Source of the DNA: Bacteroidaceae bacterium
GTDB taxonomy: Bacteria > Bacteroidota > Bacteroidia > Bacteroidales > Bacteroidaceae
Length of the DNA: 64,000 nucleotides
Direction of reading: 5' to 3'
Assembly: GCA_017427185.1 (NCBI GenBank)
Contig: JAFRTJ010000008.1
Coordinates: 1-64,000, forward strand
In this document: positions 29,394-37,401 of the stretch, in pieces
How positions within the stretch are numbered: position 1 is the first letter of the stretch
How the letters are laid out: each line of letters opens with the position of its first letter
Position numbers and translations under genes: made by a program
The notes under the pieces: generated by a model
Database searches by the model: none
Told to the model about the DNA's origin: nothing
Seen by the model: the letters and a program-made list of their open reading frames with translations, nothing else

Positions 29394-29870
29394 ATGGAAC
29401 AAAACAAACAAATACAAGTCCAATTTCGTTTGGTTGATTTGCGTCAAATACAATTCGTGAATCTTGCTAACGAATGGCCTCAGGGCGAGATGCAAATCAC
29501 CAATCAGATACAATTCAACAGTGATACAGAGAAAAGGATTGTGAATTGCATAGCTCATTTTGAATATAAGAAGAACGACATCACTCAACTGATATTGGCT
29601 GTCCAGACAACATTTGAGTTTGCTCGTGAAGGTTGGAGTGCCATGTATCAATTGAAAGGAGACGAATGGATTTTACCGGCAGGTCTGGTGCAACACATGG
29701 CAGGTCTGACCATCGACTCAGCTCGAGGCATACTTGCCATCAGGAGCGAAGAAGCAAATCTTCCCCGCTTGGTGCTCCCCATTCTGTCACCAGCACAGGT
29801 TATCAAGAACAATTTGCGCTTCCCCCGCAAGACTTCTCCCCAGATTCCCTCCAATACCGCCCAGGCATAA
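29394..29870 (+). CDS. Hypothetical protein, possibly SecB-like
   Basis: A 158-residue soluble protein without a signal peptide. The pattern of beta strands followed by a segment with AGLTIDSARGILAIRS and a C-terminal LVLPILSPAQVI resembles SecB-like chaperones of Bacteroidetes, in which a strand-rich fold ends with a region that carries a conserved proline motif. The match is by eye and weak. Position directly behind secDF would suit an export chaperone, but it has a hairpin between it and secDF, so it may be separately transcribed. Confidence 0.5.
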   Translation: MEQNKQIQVQFRLVDLRQIQFVNLANEWPQGEMQITNQIQFNSDTEKRIVNCIAHFEYKKNDITQLILAVQTTFEFAREGWSAMYQLKGDEWILPAGLVQHMAGLTIDSARGILAIRSEEANLPRLVLPILSPAQVIKNNLRFPRKTSPQIPSNTAQA

Positions 29871-29924
29871 ATCTTTTTGGATAGTTTTTTTAGAGACTTG
29901 CTGTCTTATATGAAAGAAAATAAC

Positions 29925-29932
29925 TATCTTTG
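29925..29932 (+). promoter_or_regulatory. -7 element of tRNA-Arg
   Basis: TATCTTTG, 18 bp before the mature tRNA 5' end. Confidence 0.6.
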
Positions 29933-29950
29933 TGTCGAAATTTGGGAGAT

Positions 29951-30022
29951 GCCCCTGTAGTTCAATGGATAGAACTACGGTTTCCTAAACCGCCAATCCG
30001 GGTTCGATTCCCGGCGGGGGTA
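29951..30022 (+). tRNA. tRNA-Arg (anticodon CCT)
   Basis: Cloverleaf by eye: acceptor GCCCCTG (29951-29957) with CGGGGGT (30015-30021), D stem GTTC/GAAC, anticodon loop TTCCTAA giving CCT (reads AGG), T arm CCGGG-TTCGATT-CCCGG. The discriminator is A and CCA is not encoded. The top pair of the anticodon stem is an A-C mismatch. Confidence 0.92.
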
Positions 30023-30087
30023 CACATTTCTTATTGATCCATAAGATTTTACATACAAGGGTAAAAAGAGAAAAAGGTAACAATATT

Positions 30088-31935
30088 ATGGCAGAAGCAT
30101 TAGAAATTAAGGAGAGAGAATCCGTTGTTGTACGCTTCTCAGGTGACTCTGGTGATGGAATGCAATTGGCTGGAAACATTTTTTCTACCGTCTCTGCAAC
30201 CGTAGGAAACAGCATCAGCACCTTCCCTGATTATCCAGCAGATATTCGAGCCCCGCAGGGTTCGCTTACGGGCGTTTCAGGTTTTCAAGTTCACATTGGC
30301 GCAGGCAAAGTCTATACTCCTGGAGACCAATGCGACGTGTTGGTTGCGATGAATGCGGCAGCACTCAAGACTCAGTATAAATATGCGAAACCTGGAGCCG
30401 CCATTATCATCGATACGGATAGCTTTGGGCCAAAAGATTTGCAGAAGGCAGCCTTCCAATCCGAAGACTATCTGGGAGAAATGGGAATTGATCCTGACCG
30501 CGTTATCGCATGCCCTCTGACTGAAATGGTAAAAGATTGCCTGAAGGATAGCGGAATGGACCTCAAGAGCATCATGAAGTGTCGCAACATGTTTGCTTTG
30601 GGATTAGTATGCTGGCTTTTCGACCGTGATCTGGAGATTGCCTTCAAATTCCTTCGCGAGAAATTTGCCAAGAAACTCGATATTGCAGAAGCCAACATCA
30701 AGGTCATTCAAGCAGGTTATGATTATGGCCATAATACCCATAGTAGCGTTGCAAACGTATATCGCATCGAAACCAAGCATAAGGTTCCTGGACGATACAT
30801 GGATATCACAGGAAACAAAGCTACTGCATACGGTTTCATTGCTGCAGCCGAAAAGGCAGGGTTGAAACTCTACTTGGGTTCCTATCCTATCACTCCTGCA
30901 ACAGACGTGTTGCATGAGTTGTCCAAACACAAGTCATTGGGTGTCATTACAGTTCAATGCGAGGACGAGATTGCAGGCTGCTCAAGTGCTGTTGGTGCTT
31001 CTTTCGCAGGCGCATTGGCTGTTACTTCTACCTCTGGCCCTGGCATCTGCCTGAAGAGTGAAGCCATGAATCTGGCTGTCATCATGGAACTACCTTTGGT
31101 TGTCCTGGATGTGCAGCGTGGTGGACCTGCCACAGGTCTTCCCACCAAGTCTGAGCAAACCGACCTCTTGCAAGCCCTTTTCGGACGAAATGGAGAAAGT
31201 CCCATGCCTGTCATCGCTGCGACCAGTCCTACCGACTGCTTCGATGCTGCCTACCAAGCAAGCAAGATAGCGCTCGAACATATGACGCCTGTCATCTTGA
31301 TGACAGATGCTTATGTTGCTAATGGCTCAGCTGCCTTCCGCTTGCCCAATCTGTCGGAATATCCTTCCATTAATCCTCCTTATGTCCCTGAGGAACTAAG
31401 AGGAACCTGGACACCTTACATGCGTACTGAGAACGGTACCCGCTATTGGGCTGTTCCTGGTCGCGAGGGATTCCAGCACATCTTAGGTGGATTGGAGAAA
31501 GATGATAAGACGGGAGCTATCAGCACGAATCCTGAGAATCACGATCTGATGACACGCAAACGTGCTCAGAAGATTGCCAACATTCCCGTTCCTGACTTGG
31601 AGGTACTGGGCGACAAAGAAGATGCCGACCTACTGGTTGTTGGCTTCGGAGGAACCTTTGGACATCTCCATGCAGCGATGGATGAGATGCGGGCTTCTGG
31701 CAAGAAAGTGGCTTTGGCACATTTCAAGTTTATCAACCCATTGCCCCAGAATACAGCAGAGGTATTGAAAAAATATTCCAAGGTAGTAGTTGCAGAACAG
31801 AACATGGGACAATTGGCCAGTTGGCTACGCATGAAAGTCGATGGATTCTGTCCATATCAATTCAATCAAGTGAAAGGACAACCTTTCGTTGTCAACGAAT
31901 TGGTAGAGGCCTTCAATGCAATTATCAACAAGTAA
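30088..31935 (+). CDS. korA: 2-oxoglutarate:ferredoxin oxidoreductase, alpha (gamma-alpha fused)
   Basis: Together with KorB this enzyme converts 2-oxoglutarate and CoA to succinyl-CoA with reduced ferredoxin (or carboxylates succinyl-CoA in reverse). The 615-residue subunit starts with a gamma-type domain (VVVRFSGDSGDGMQ, about 10-190) followed by the pyrimidine-binding alpha domain (YPITPATDVLHELS, near 280) and a C-terminal transketolase-like domain with VVVAEQNMGQL. The open frame begins at 30034, but the ATG at 30088 gives the expected N-terminus. It is 15 bp from korB. Confidence 0.92.
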   Translation: MAEALEIKERESVVVRFSGDSGDGMQLAGNIFSTVSATVGNSISTFPDYPADIRAPQGSLTGVSGFQVHIGAGKVYTPGDQCDVLVAMNAAALKTQYKYAKPGAAIIIDTDSFGPKDLQKAAFQSEDYLGEMGIDPDRVIACPLTEMVKDCLKDSGMDLKSIMKCRNMFALGLVCWLFDRDLEIAFKFLREKFAKKLDIAEANIKVIQAGYDYGHNTHSSVANVYRIETKHKVPGRYMDITGNKATAYGFIAAAEKAGLKLYLGSYPITPATDVLHELSKHKSLGVITVQCEDEIAGCSSAVGASFAGALAVTSTSGPGICLKSEAMNLAVIMELPLVVLDVQRGGPATGLPTKSEQTDLLQALFGRNGESPMPVIAATSPTDCFDAAYQASKIALEHMTPVILMTDAYVANGSAAFRLPNLSEYPSINPPYVPEELRGTWTPYMRTENGTRYWAVPGREGFQHILGGLEKDDKTGAISTNPENHDLMTRKRAQKIANIPVPDLEVLGDKEDADLLVVGFGGTFGHLHAAMDEMRASGKKVALAHFKFINPLPQNTAEVLKKYSKVVVAEQNMGQLASWLRMKVDGFCPYQFNQVKGQPFVVNELVEAFNAIINK

Positions 31936-31950
31936 GAAGAGGACATTATT

Positions 31951-32955
31951 ATGGCATACACAGCACAAGACTTTAAGAAAGGACAGCCCAGATGGTGTCC
32001 TGGTTGTGGCGATCACTTTTTCTTGGCCAACCTGCAGAAAGCAATGGCTGAAATTGGTGTTGACCCCTGGAATACTGCCGTTATCTCTGGCATCGGATGC
32101 TCCAGCCGTTTGCCTCATTATATGGCCACTTATGGAATGAATACCATTCATGGTCGTGCCGCAGCCATTGCAACTGGATGCAAGGTGGCAAATCCCAGGC
32201 TTACCGTATGGCAGATAAGTGGCGATGGTGATGGTCTTGCCATCGGAGGCAACCATTTCATCCACGCGAACCGCAGGAACATCGACCTTAACATGATCCT
32301 CCTGAACAATCGAATCTATGGACTTACCAAAGGTCAATATAGTCCTACCAGTCCTCGCGGATTTGTCAGCAAGTCAAGTCCTTACGGAACTGTGGAGGAT
32401 CCTTTCCGGCCCGCTGAGCTTTGCTTTGGTGCACGTGGCCATTTCTTCGCCCGTGCCGTTGCTACAGACGCTCCAGGAACCATCGAGATTCTGAAGGCTG
32501 CATACAATCACAAGGGAGCCAGCGTATGCGAAATCCTGCAGAACTGCGTCATCTTCAATAATGGCGCTCACGACGCTGTCTACTCCCCTGGAACACGTGC
32601 CAAGAATGCAATCTATGTCAAACATGGAGAACCTCTCGTCTTTGGCGACCAGCAGCAATACGGACTGGTGCAAGACGGTTTCTCGCTGAAAGTCGTGGAG
32701 ATTGGTCAGAACAACGTTACGATCGACGATATCCTGATCCACGATGCTCATTGCGAGGACAACACGCTCCAACTCAAGTTGGCTCTAATGGGAGACAACG
32801 ATGGATTCCCCATCGCATTGGGCGTAATCCGTGATGTGGAGGCACCCACCTACAACGATGCGATAGAGGCACAGATAGAAGAGGTAAGTGCCAAGAAACC
32901 TTACCACAGCTTTGCTGAACTGCTGGAAACCAACGATATTTGGGAAGTGAAGTAG
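31951..32955 (+). CDS. korB: 2-oxoglutarate:ferredoxin oxidoreductase, beta
   Basis: The 334-residue thiamine-diphosphate subunit shows WCPGCGDHFF at the N-terminus, GIGCSSRLPHY and the TPP/Mg motif SGDGDGLAIGGNH followed by LLNNRIYGLTKGQ. The stretch GQYSPTSPRG is typical for 2-oxoglutarate-specific KorB. It is translated in one operon with korA; the pair lets anaerobic Bacteroidetes feed the reductive side of the citric-acid cycle. Confidence 0.93.
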   Translation: MAYTAQDFKKGQPRWCPGCGDHFFLANLQKAMAEIGVDPWNTAVISGIGCSSRLPHYMATYGMNTIHGRAAAIATGCKVANPRLTVWQISGDGDGLAIGGNHFIHANRRNIDLNMILLNNRIYGLTKGQYSPTSPRGFVSKSSPYGTVEDPFRPAELCFGARGHFFARAVATDAPGTIEILKAAYNHKGASVCEILQNCVIFNNGAHDAVYSPGTRAKNAIYVKHGEPLVFGDQQQYGLVQDGFSLKVVEIGQNNVTIDDILIHDAHCEDNTLQLKLALMGDNDGFPIALGVIRDVEAPTYNDAIEAQIEEVSAKKPYHSFAELLETNDIWEVK

Positions 32956-32997
32956 AAGCATATTTTATTAACGCTAATTTTGATAAACAATCATTCG

Positions 32998-34299
32998 ATG
33001 AATTTTGTAGAAGAATTGAAATGGAGAGGCATGATCCACCAGATGATGCCTGGCACAGAAGAACTCCTGGAAAAGGAAACCGTGACTGCTTATGTAGGCA
33101 TCGACCCTACGGCAGACAGCCTTCACATCGGCCATCTGTGTGGTGTGATGATGCTTCGTCACCTTCAGCGCTGCGGCCACAAGCCCCTTGCCTTGGTTGG
33201 TGGGGCGACGGGCATGATTGGCGACCCCAGCGGCAAGAGCCAGGAGCGTAACCTGCTCAACGAAGATACCCTTCGCCACAATGTGGCATGCATCAAGAAA
33301 CAACTGTCGCACTTTCTGGATTTTGAAAGCGATGCTCCCAACAGAGCCGAACTGGTCAACAACTACGACTGGATGAAAGACTTCACCTTCCTGGATTTCG
33401 CACGCGACATCGGCAAATGCATCACCGTCAACTATATGATGGCAAAGGACAGCGTGAAGCGTCGCTTGAATGGTGAGGCACAGGATGGCATGTCATTTAC
33501 AGAATTCACCTATCAGCTCCTCCAGGGTTACGACTTCCTCTACCTCTACCAGACGAAGAACTGCAAACTGCAGATGGGCGGTAGCGACCAATGGGGCAAC
33601 ATCACGACCGGCACAGAGCTGATCCGCCGCAAACTGGGTGTTGAGAACGAAGCCTTTGCCCTCACTTGCCCTCTCATCACGAAGGCTGACGGCAAGAAAT
33701 TCGGAAAGACAGAGAAAGGCAACATTTGGCTCGACCGCAATCGCACGAGCCCCTACACCTTCTACCAGTTCTGGCTCAATGTGGCCGATGCTGACGCAGA
33801 GCGCTACATCAAGATATTCACCTCCCTGGATAAGGAGACCATCGACAGCCTCATCGAGGAACATCGTCAGGACCCAGGTCGTCGAGTGCTGCAGAAAAAG
33901 TTGGCAGAAGAGGTTACCGTGATGGTTCACAGCCGCGAAGACTACGAGTTGGCGCTGGAAGCCAGCAATCTCCTCTTTGGAAAGGCAACCAAGGAAAGTC
34001 TGGTGAAACTCGACGAACAAACCCTTTTGGACGTGTTCAGTGGTGTACCTACGTTTGAGATCGATAAGGCTCTCCTTGCAGGTGAAGGCATCAAAGCCGT
34101 TGATCTGTTTGCCGAAAAGACACAATGTTTCCCCAGCAAGAGCGAAATGCGCAAGCTTACCCAGGGTGGCGGCGTATCTCTCAACAAGGAGAAACTGTCT
34201 TCCTTCGATCAACCTGTAACAGAAAACAACCTCTTGGATGGCAAGTATCTGCTCGTCCAGCAAGGCAAAAAGAAGTATTTTCTGCTCATAGCGAAATAA
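32998..34299 (+). CDS. tyrS: Tyrosyl-tRNA synthetase
   Basis: Charges tRNA-Tyr. The 433-residue class I enzyme has HIGH at residues 43-46 (after DPTADSL), the tyrosine pocket in GSDQWGN, the KMSKS-equivalent KFGKT and a C-terminal S4 RNA-binding domain ([11 protein letters not shown]). An in-frame TTG at 32980 is possible, but the ATG at 32998 fits the family start. It follows korB by 42 bp, possibly by read-through. Confidence 0.95.
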   Translation: MNFVEELKWRGMIHQMMPGTEELLEKETVTAYVGIDPTADSLHIGHLCGVMMLRHLQRCGHKPLALVGGATGMIGDPSGKSQERNLLNEDTLRHNVACIKKQLSHFLDFESDAPNRAELVNNYDWMKDFTFLDFARDIGKCITVNYMMAKDSVKRRLNGEAQDGMSFTEFTYQLLQGYDFLYLYQTKNCKLQMGGSDQWGNITTGTELIRRKLGVENEAFALTCPLITKADGKKFGKTEKGNIWLDRNRTSPYTFYQFWLNVADADAERYIKIFTSLDKETIDSLIEEHRQDPGRRVLQKKLAEEVTVMVHSREDYELALEASNLLFGKATKESLVKLDEQTLLDVFSGVPTFEIDKALLAGEGIKAVDLFAEKTQCFPSKSEMRKLTQGGGVSLNKEKLSSFDQPVTENNLLDGKYLLVQQGKKKYFLLIAK

Positions 34300-34380
34300 A
34301 AAGATCGGGAATATGAAGGTTTTTGAAGAGAGAAAACAAGATTTTTTCCCTTTTCATTTTCCTCTTTACACTTTTCTTCG

Positions 34381-34388
34381 TATCTTTG
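34381..34388 (+). promoter_or_regulatory. -7 element of tRNA-Gln
   Basis: TATCTTTG followed by CA, 31 bp before the mature tRNA. Confidence 0.6.
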
Positions 34389-34419
34389 CACCCGCATTCT
34401 GAAAAAGAATGGATAGGAT

Positions 34420-34490
34420 TGGGCTATGGTGTAATGGCAGCACAAGACATTTTGGTCGTCTTAGTCCTGGTTCGAAACCGGGTAGCCCAA
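34420..34490 (+). tRNA. tRNA-Gln (anticodon TTG)
   Basis: Acceptor TGGGCTA (34420-34426) pairs with TAGCCCA (34483-34489), D arm GGTGTAATGGCAGCAC, anticodon loop TTTTGGT giving TTG (Gln), T arm with GGTTCGAAACC. The discriminator is A, and CCA is not encoded. An A-C pair closes the anticodon loop. Confidence 0.92.
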
Positions 34491-34496
34491 CCCAAG

Positions 34497-34527
34497 AAAA
34501 GAGCGTGTAGAATTTACACGCTCTTTT
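34497..34527. terminator. Terminator behind tRNA-Gln
   Basis: Perfect 13-bp arms 34497-34509 and 34515-34527 with a five-base loop (GAATT), A-rich on the left and T-rich on the right. It can stop the tRNA transcript and, from the other side, the glycosidase gene ending at 34537. Confidence 0.85.
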
Positions 34528-34536
34528 CTTTTCCCT

Positions 34537-36486
34537 TTATTTTTTCTTCCAGATGAAGCGGTAGTTGAAGCGTCGGTTGGGAGCCGTATCGCCGTGGGTG
34601 CAGAGCGAGATAGGCGTCTCCAGTTCCTGTGGGTTGTCAGCCCACTTGAAGTCAAACGAGGTGTTGCTTCCTTTGATGCCCAGCCACTGGGCAGGGATGG
34701 AGAGTTCCAGTTCACAACCATTCACGGCGTATGGAACGTTTCCCTGCTCTACCCACATTCCATCACTATAGCACATAACTGCTGTACTGTTATCGAGAAC
34801 CCGCCCGTTCACCAACAGGTCGTAGCCATACCAACCCGTCTCACTGTTCTGGTCAGCATCTATCAGCAGTAGCATCCAGTTGGGGTCCGTGTGAGGTGTA
34901 ATCGGAGAACCTGTCTTGACGTAGAAAGCCACCTCTCCCTTTTTGGTAAGCGCAACCTTGGTGTCTTGCAGGTCATTGCGTCCTGTCTGGTCGGTATAGT
35001 GCAGGCCGGCATACCCGTCGGCATCACGATGAGTAACGTCGCCTCTGGTATCGCGGTATACAACCATCACACTTTCCCAATCGCTGAAATCGCCGTCTAT
35101 ACCTATTTTATTATATCCTTTGTTCACAGGAATTGGTCTTGCACCTTTGTATCGACGTATGTTCTGGGCCATCTGCATGTAGAAGTTGTCCGTATAGCCA
35201 TTCTTCATGGGCTGAATAGTGCGGTTGAACTCGGCATTGTATTGGTCAACGAAGACGAAGGAATGACGAGGACGGTTCATGAACCAGGCATTGTCGCCCC
35301 ATCCATACTTGCCGGCGGTCCACTCGTTCCAATCATTCAGATAGATGAACTGGGGATCGGCAGCCAGAGCGTCGTCCCACCTCTCCTGGAAATATATGCC
35401 GTAGCCAGTTGGGTTATCCACAGTCTTGCCCAGCCAAGGCACATAGGCGCGGCGGGGCATATCGTACTCGTCAAGCTCTGGCTCCAGAGTGTGGCGCGAC
35501 CAGGATTTCCCCACCCCCATGTGACGTTCGTCCATAGCCAGAGGATGCTGGGCTGGCGTGACAGCAGCCTCTTCCAGCTGACCTTGGTGCTTGGAGACTA
35601 ACTGCTGGGGAGTCATACTGACGATGTCCAGATGGTCCATCTGGTAACCGAAACTCCAGTTGTCCTCTGTGCCGATATATCTTTTGCCCTTCGATTCATA
35701 ATAGCCCCACCACATATTCCGCAGGGTAAAGTAGTCAAGTATCTCCTGTGGATAGTCACTGGCGCTCACATCCTTGTACTTCCCGTTAGCATCGCTCGAC
35801 GGGTCAGCGTTATAGAGCAACAGAGGCTTGCCATCCCAGTAGAACCAGAGGTCCTTGTATTTTCCTGCCTGATAGTATCGCTCATAGAGCTGCTTGACTA
35901 CGTTCACAGGCTTGTTGTTGTAGGACCAGAACACGAACTGCGGAGTACGGTTGCCCTCCTCTCGCATCTTCATCATGGTGGAGAAGAGCACTTCCCACTC
36001 GTCCCAGTAGCAGACGCCGTTGGTGACATCCATCACCAGGACATCCACACCCGCATCCTGAAGCATGGAAATATCGTGGCGGATAACCCATTCGTCCTGA
36101 CTCAGGAAGTAACCCACTTCTGGTTCGCCCCAATGGTAGGAACCGTATTTCCAAAGCGGATGGCTGCCCTGTTTCCTGGCCATCGGGTCTTCGTGCAGAA
36201 TCTTCGTCACATCGGTATACGGTCCCTTCAAGTTGTGATTGTTGGGCGTATGCCAAGTGATGTAAAAGATGCCCACCACCCGACGGTGGTCGGTCTTGAC
36301 GTCGCCCACCAAATCATTCAGCGGCATCTGGCGACCCAATGCGTCCGTAGCTACCCAAGTGTCGCTCATCAGGTCGGTTTCAACATTCTCCTTGCCATTC
36401 ACTTCTGTTTGGGCTGACAGGGTGTTCCCGCCTCCACAAAACATCGTTGCTGCCGTCAAAACGGTCCAAAATACATGTTTCTTCAT
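34537..36486 (-). CDS. Secreted glycoside hydrolase-like protein (GH71/99-like) with CBM9-like end
   Basis: A 649-residue exported protein (signal peptide to about residue 25, cleavage at LSAQ). The main domain (about 65-450) has a TIM-barrel look with GIFYITWH, GVDVLVMDVTNGV, WFYWDGKPLLLYN and FIYLNDWNEWTAG, resembling GH71/GH99-like enzymes that act on the backbone of glycans; the exact family is uncertain. The C-terminal part (about 500-649), from IDGDFSDW on, resembles CBM9/DOMON-type sugar-binding domains. It stands alone, and its upstream -7 match is imperfect (complement TATCTTCG at 36509-36516). Confidence 0.75.
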   Translation of the reverse strand: MKKHVFWTVLTAATMFCGGGNTLSAQTEVNGKENVETDLMSDTWVATDALGRQMPLNDLVGDVKTDHRRVVGIFYITWHTPNNHNLKGPYTDVTKILHEDPMARKQGSHPLWKYGSYHWGEPEVGYFLSQDEWVIRHDISMLQDAGVDVLVMDVTNGVCYWDEWEVLFSTMMKMREEGNRTPQFVFWSYNNKPVNVVKQLYERYYQAGKYKDLWFYWDGKPLLLYNADPSSDANGKYKDVSASDYPQEILDYFTLRNMWWGYYESKGKRYIGTEDNWSFGYQMDHLDIVSMTPQQLVSKHQGQLEEAAVTPAQHPLAMDERHMGVGKSWSRHTLEPELDEYDMPRRAYVPWLGKTVDNPTGYGIYFQERWDDALAADPQFIYLNDWNEWTAGKYGWGDNAWFMNRPRHSFVFVDQYNAEFNRTIQPMKNGYTDNFYMQMAQNIRRYKGARPIPVNKGYNKIGIDGDFSDWESVMVVYRDTRGDVTHRDADGYAGLHYTDQTGRNDLQDTKVALTKKGEVAFYVKTGSPITPHTDPNWMLLLIDADQNSETGWYGYDLLVNGRVLDNSTAVMCYSDGMWVEQGNVPYAVNGCELELSIPAQWLGIKGSNTSFDFKWADNPQELETPISLCTHGDTAPNRRFNYRFIWKKK

Positions 36487-36623
36487 CGTATTTGCTTTTA
36501 TTTGATAGCGAAGATAATGAAATTTATCGAATTGTCAGCATAAAGAAGCTAAAGTTTCATTTTTGTTCAAGCGAAACTTCAATTAATCACATCAGAAAAC
36601 CTGTAGCATTGACGACGAAAACA

Positions 36624-36677
36624 CAACGTGTTGAAACCTCAAACACGACGTGTTGACTTTGCGATTTCAACGTGTTG
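36624..36677. repeat. Phased CAACNNGTTG array, copy 3
   Basis: Three units start at 36624 (CAACGTGTTG), 36646 (CGACGTGTTG) and 36668 (CAACGTGTTG), exactly 22 bp apart. The central dinucleotide is GT here, the complement of the AC used in copies 1 and 2, so the array is inverted relative to them. It is followed by TCTTTTT, as in copies 1 and 2. Confidence 0.9.
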
Positions 36678-36728
36678 TCTTTTTCTTGCCCACATCAATG
36701 TTGGGGGCGTGCATGTCATGAATTTATG

Positions 36729-36893
36729 TGAACTCAAAAGTGCCCTACACCCTACACCAGGTACCTGTAATGCATTAACTGCCAATAGGATACACGGGTG
36801 TAGGCTGGGTGTAGATGCCTACACCCGCATATTTCATTGTCCCACAAAGAGTTACGGGGTGGCGGTGTAGGGTGTAGGGCACTTTTGAGTTCA
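36729..36893. repeat. Perfect 30-bp inverted repeat with nested hairpin
   Basis: Arms 36729-36758 and 36864-36893 are exact reverse complements over 30 bp and enclose 105 bp. Inside, 36795-36805 (CGGGTGTAGGC) pairs with 36817-36827 around an 11-base loop. The arms contain tandem CCTACAC heptamers. It has the build of a small non-coding element (MITE-like) or a structured RNA; no transposase is nearby. Confidence 0.85.
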
Positions 36894-37058
36894 TTTGAAA
36901 ACTTCGCTGATACCTCCTACACAGGGTGATACCCACCGTTAAGTGCTGATGACCTTTCAGGCCGTTTCCACGCTGGGGTTTCATTACTTCCGAAAGTTAA
37001 ATCAAAATTATTTTTAAGATTTTTCGCTCTATTTCTTTGTTAATACATTGAATTAGAC

Positions 37059-37066
37059 TAATTTTG
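37059..37066 (+). promoter_or_regulatory. Promoter of the BspA-like gene with long leader
   Basis: TAATTTTG matches the -7 element; a TTTG at 37036-37039 gives the -33 box 19 bp upstream. Transcription from here implies a leader of about 330 nt before the ATG at 37402. Confidence 0.6.
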
Positions 37067-37073
37067 TAGCGTG

Positions 37074-37401
37074 ACAATTCCATTCTGCCACATTTTCGAG
37101 GCTACTCGATGCAGGTCAGGGTGGATATTCCCATCAGCGGGTGGGACACAACTTTTGGGAAAAAAACGAAGCGTTATGCTCGTCTTGTCAGCCTGAAACC
37201 TAGGAAATTTCAAGTAAAGACAAAGAGGTGACATAACGGCTTCCACGTTCATGGCGTGGACTGCTGTTTTGCATCTGTCTTTACGGGTTTTCCTAGGACC
37301 TCAGGTTGGAGATGTGGACACATCAGTTCCACGCTTCAACGTTTCATGAGAGTTCCTTCTTGGAGAAAGAATAACAATAACAAAAAAGCAATCAATACAT
37401 T
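37074..37401 (+). ncRNA. Candidate structured leader RNA of the BspA-like gene
   Basis: Many complementary segments are seen: TCGAG/CTCGA (37096-37100, 37105-37109), TCCCA/TGGGA (37129-37133, 37142-37146), GAAGCGTTATG/CATAACGGCTTC (37168-37178, 37232-37243, one bulge), TCCACG/CGTGGA (37242-37247, 37255-37260) and GATGT/ACATC (37311-37324). A second long pairing, 37199-37207 and 37214-37222 with 37289-37297 and 37276-37284 (9+9 bp), crosses the GAAGCG stem, so the two are either alternative states or a pseudoknot. This suits a regulatory leader. I cannot match it to a known riboswitch class. Confidence 0.5.

Larger units (their letters stand above)
36487..37058. other. Intergenic region with repeat array and inverted repeat
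   Basis: Upstream half of a 915-bp gap between divergent genes. It contains an imperfect promoter for the glycosidase gene, a dyad array (36624-36677) and a 30-bp inverted repeat with a nested hairpin (36729-36893). The base composition and lack of open frames speak against a gene. The stretch 36894-37035 shows nothing recognisable. Confidence 0.6.

Noticed and set aside
34323..34556. 77-codon ORF over tRNA-Gln
   Set aside because: The frame crosses the tRNA and its terminator, so it cannot be a real gene.
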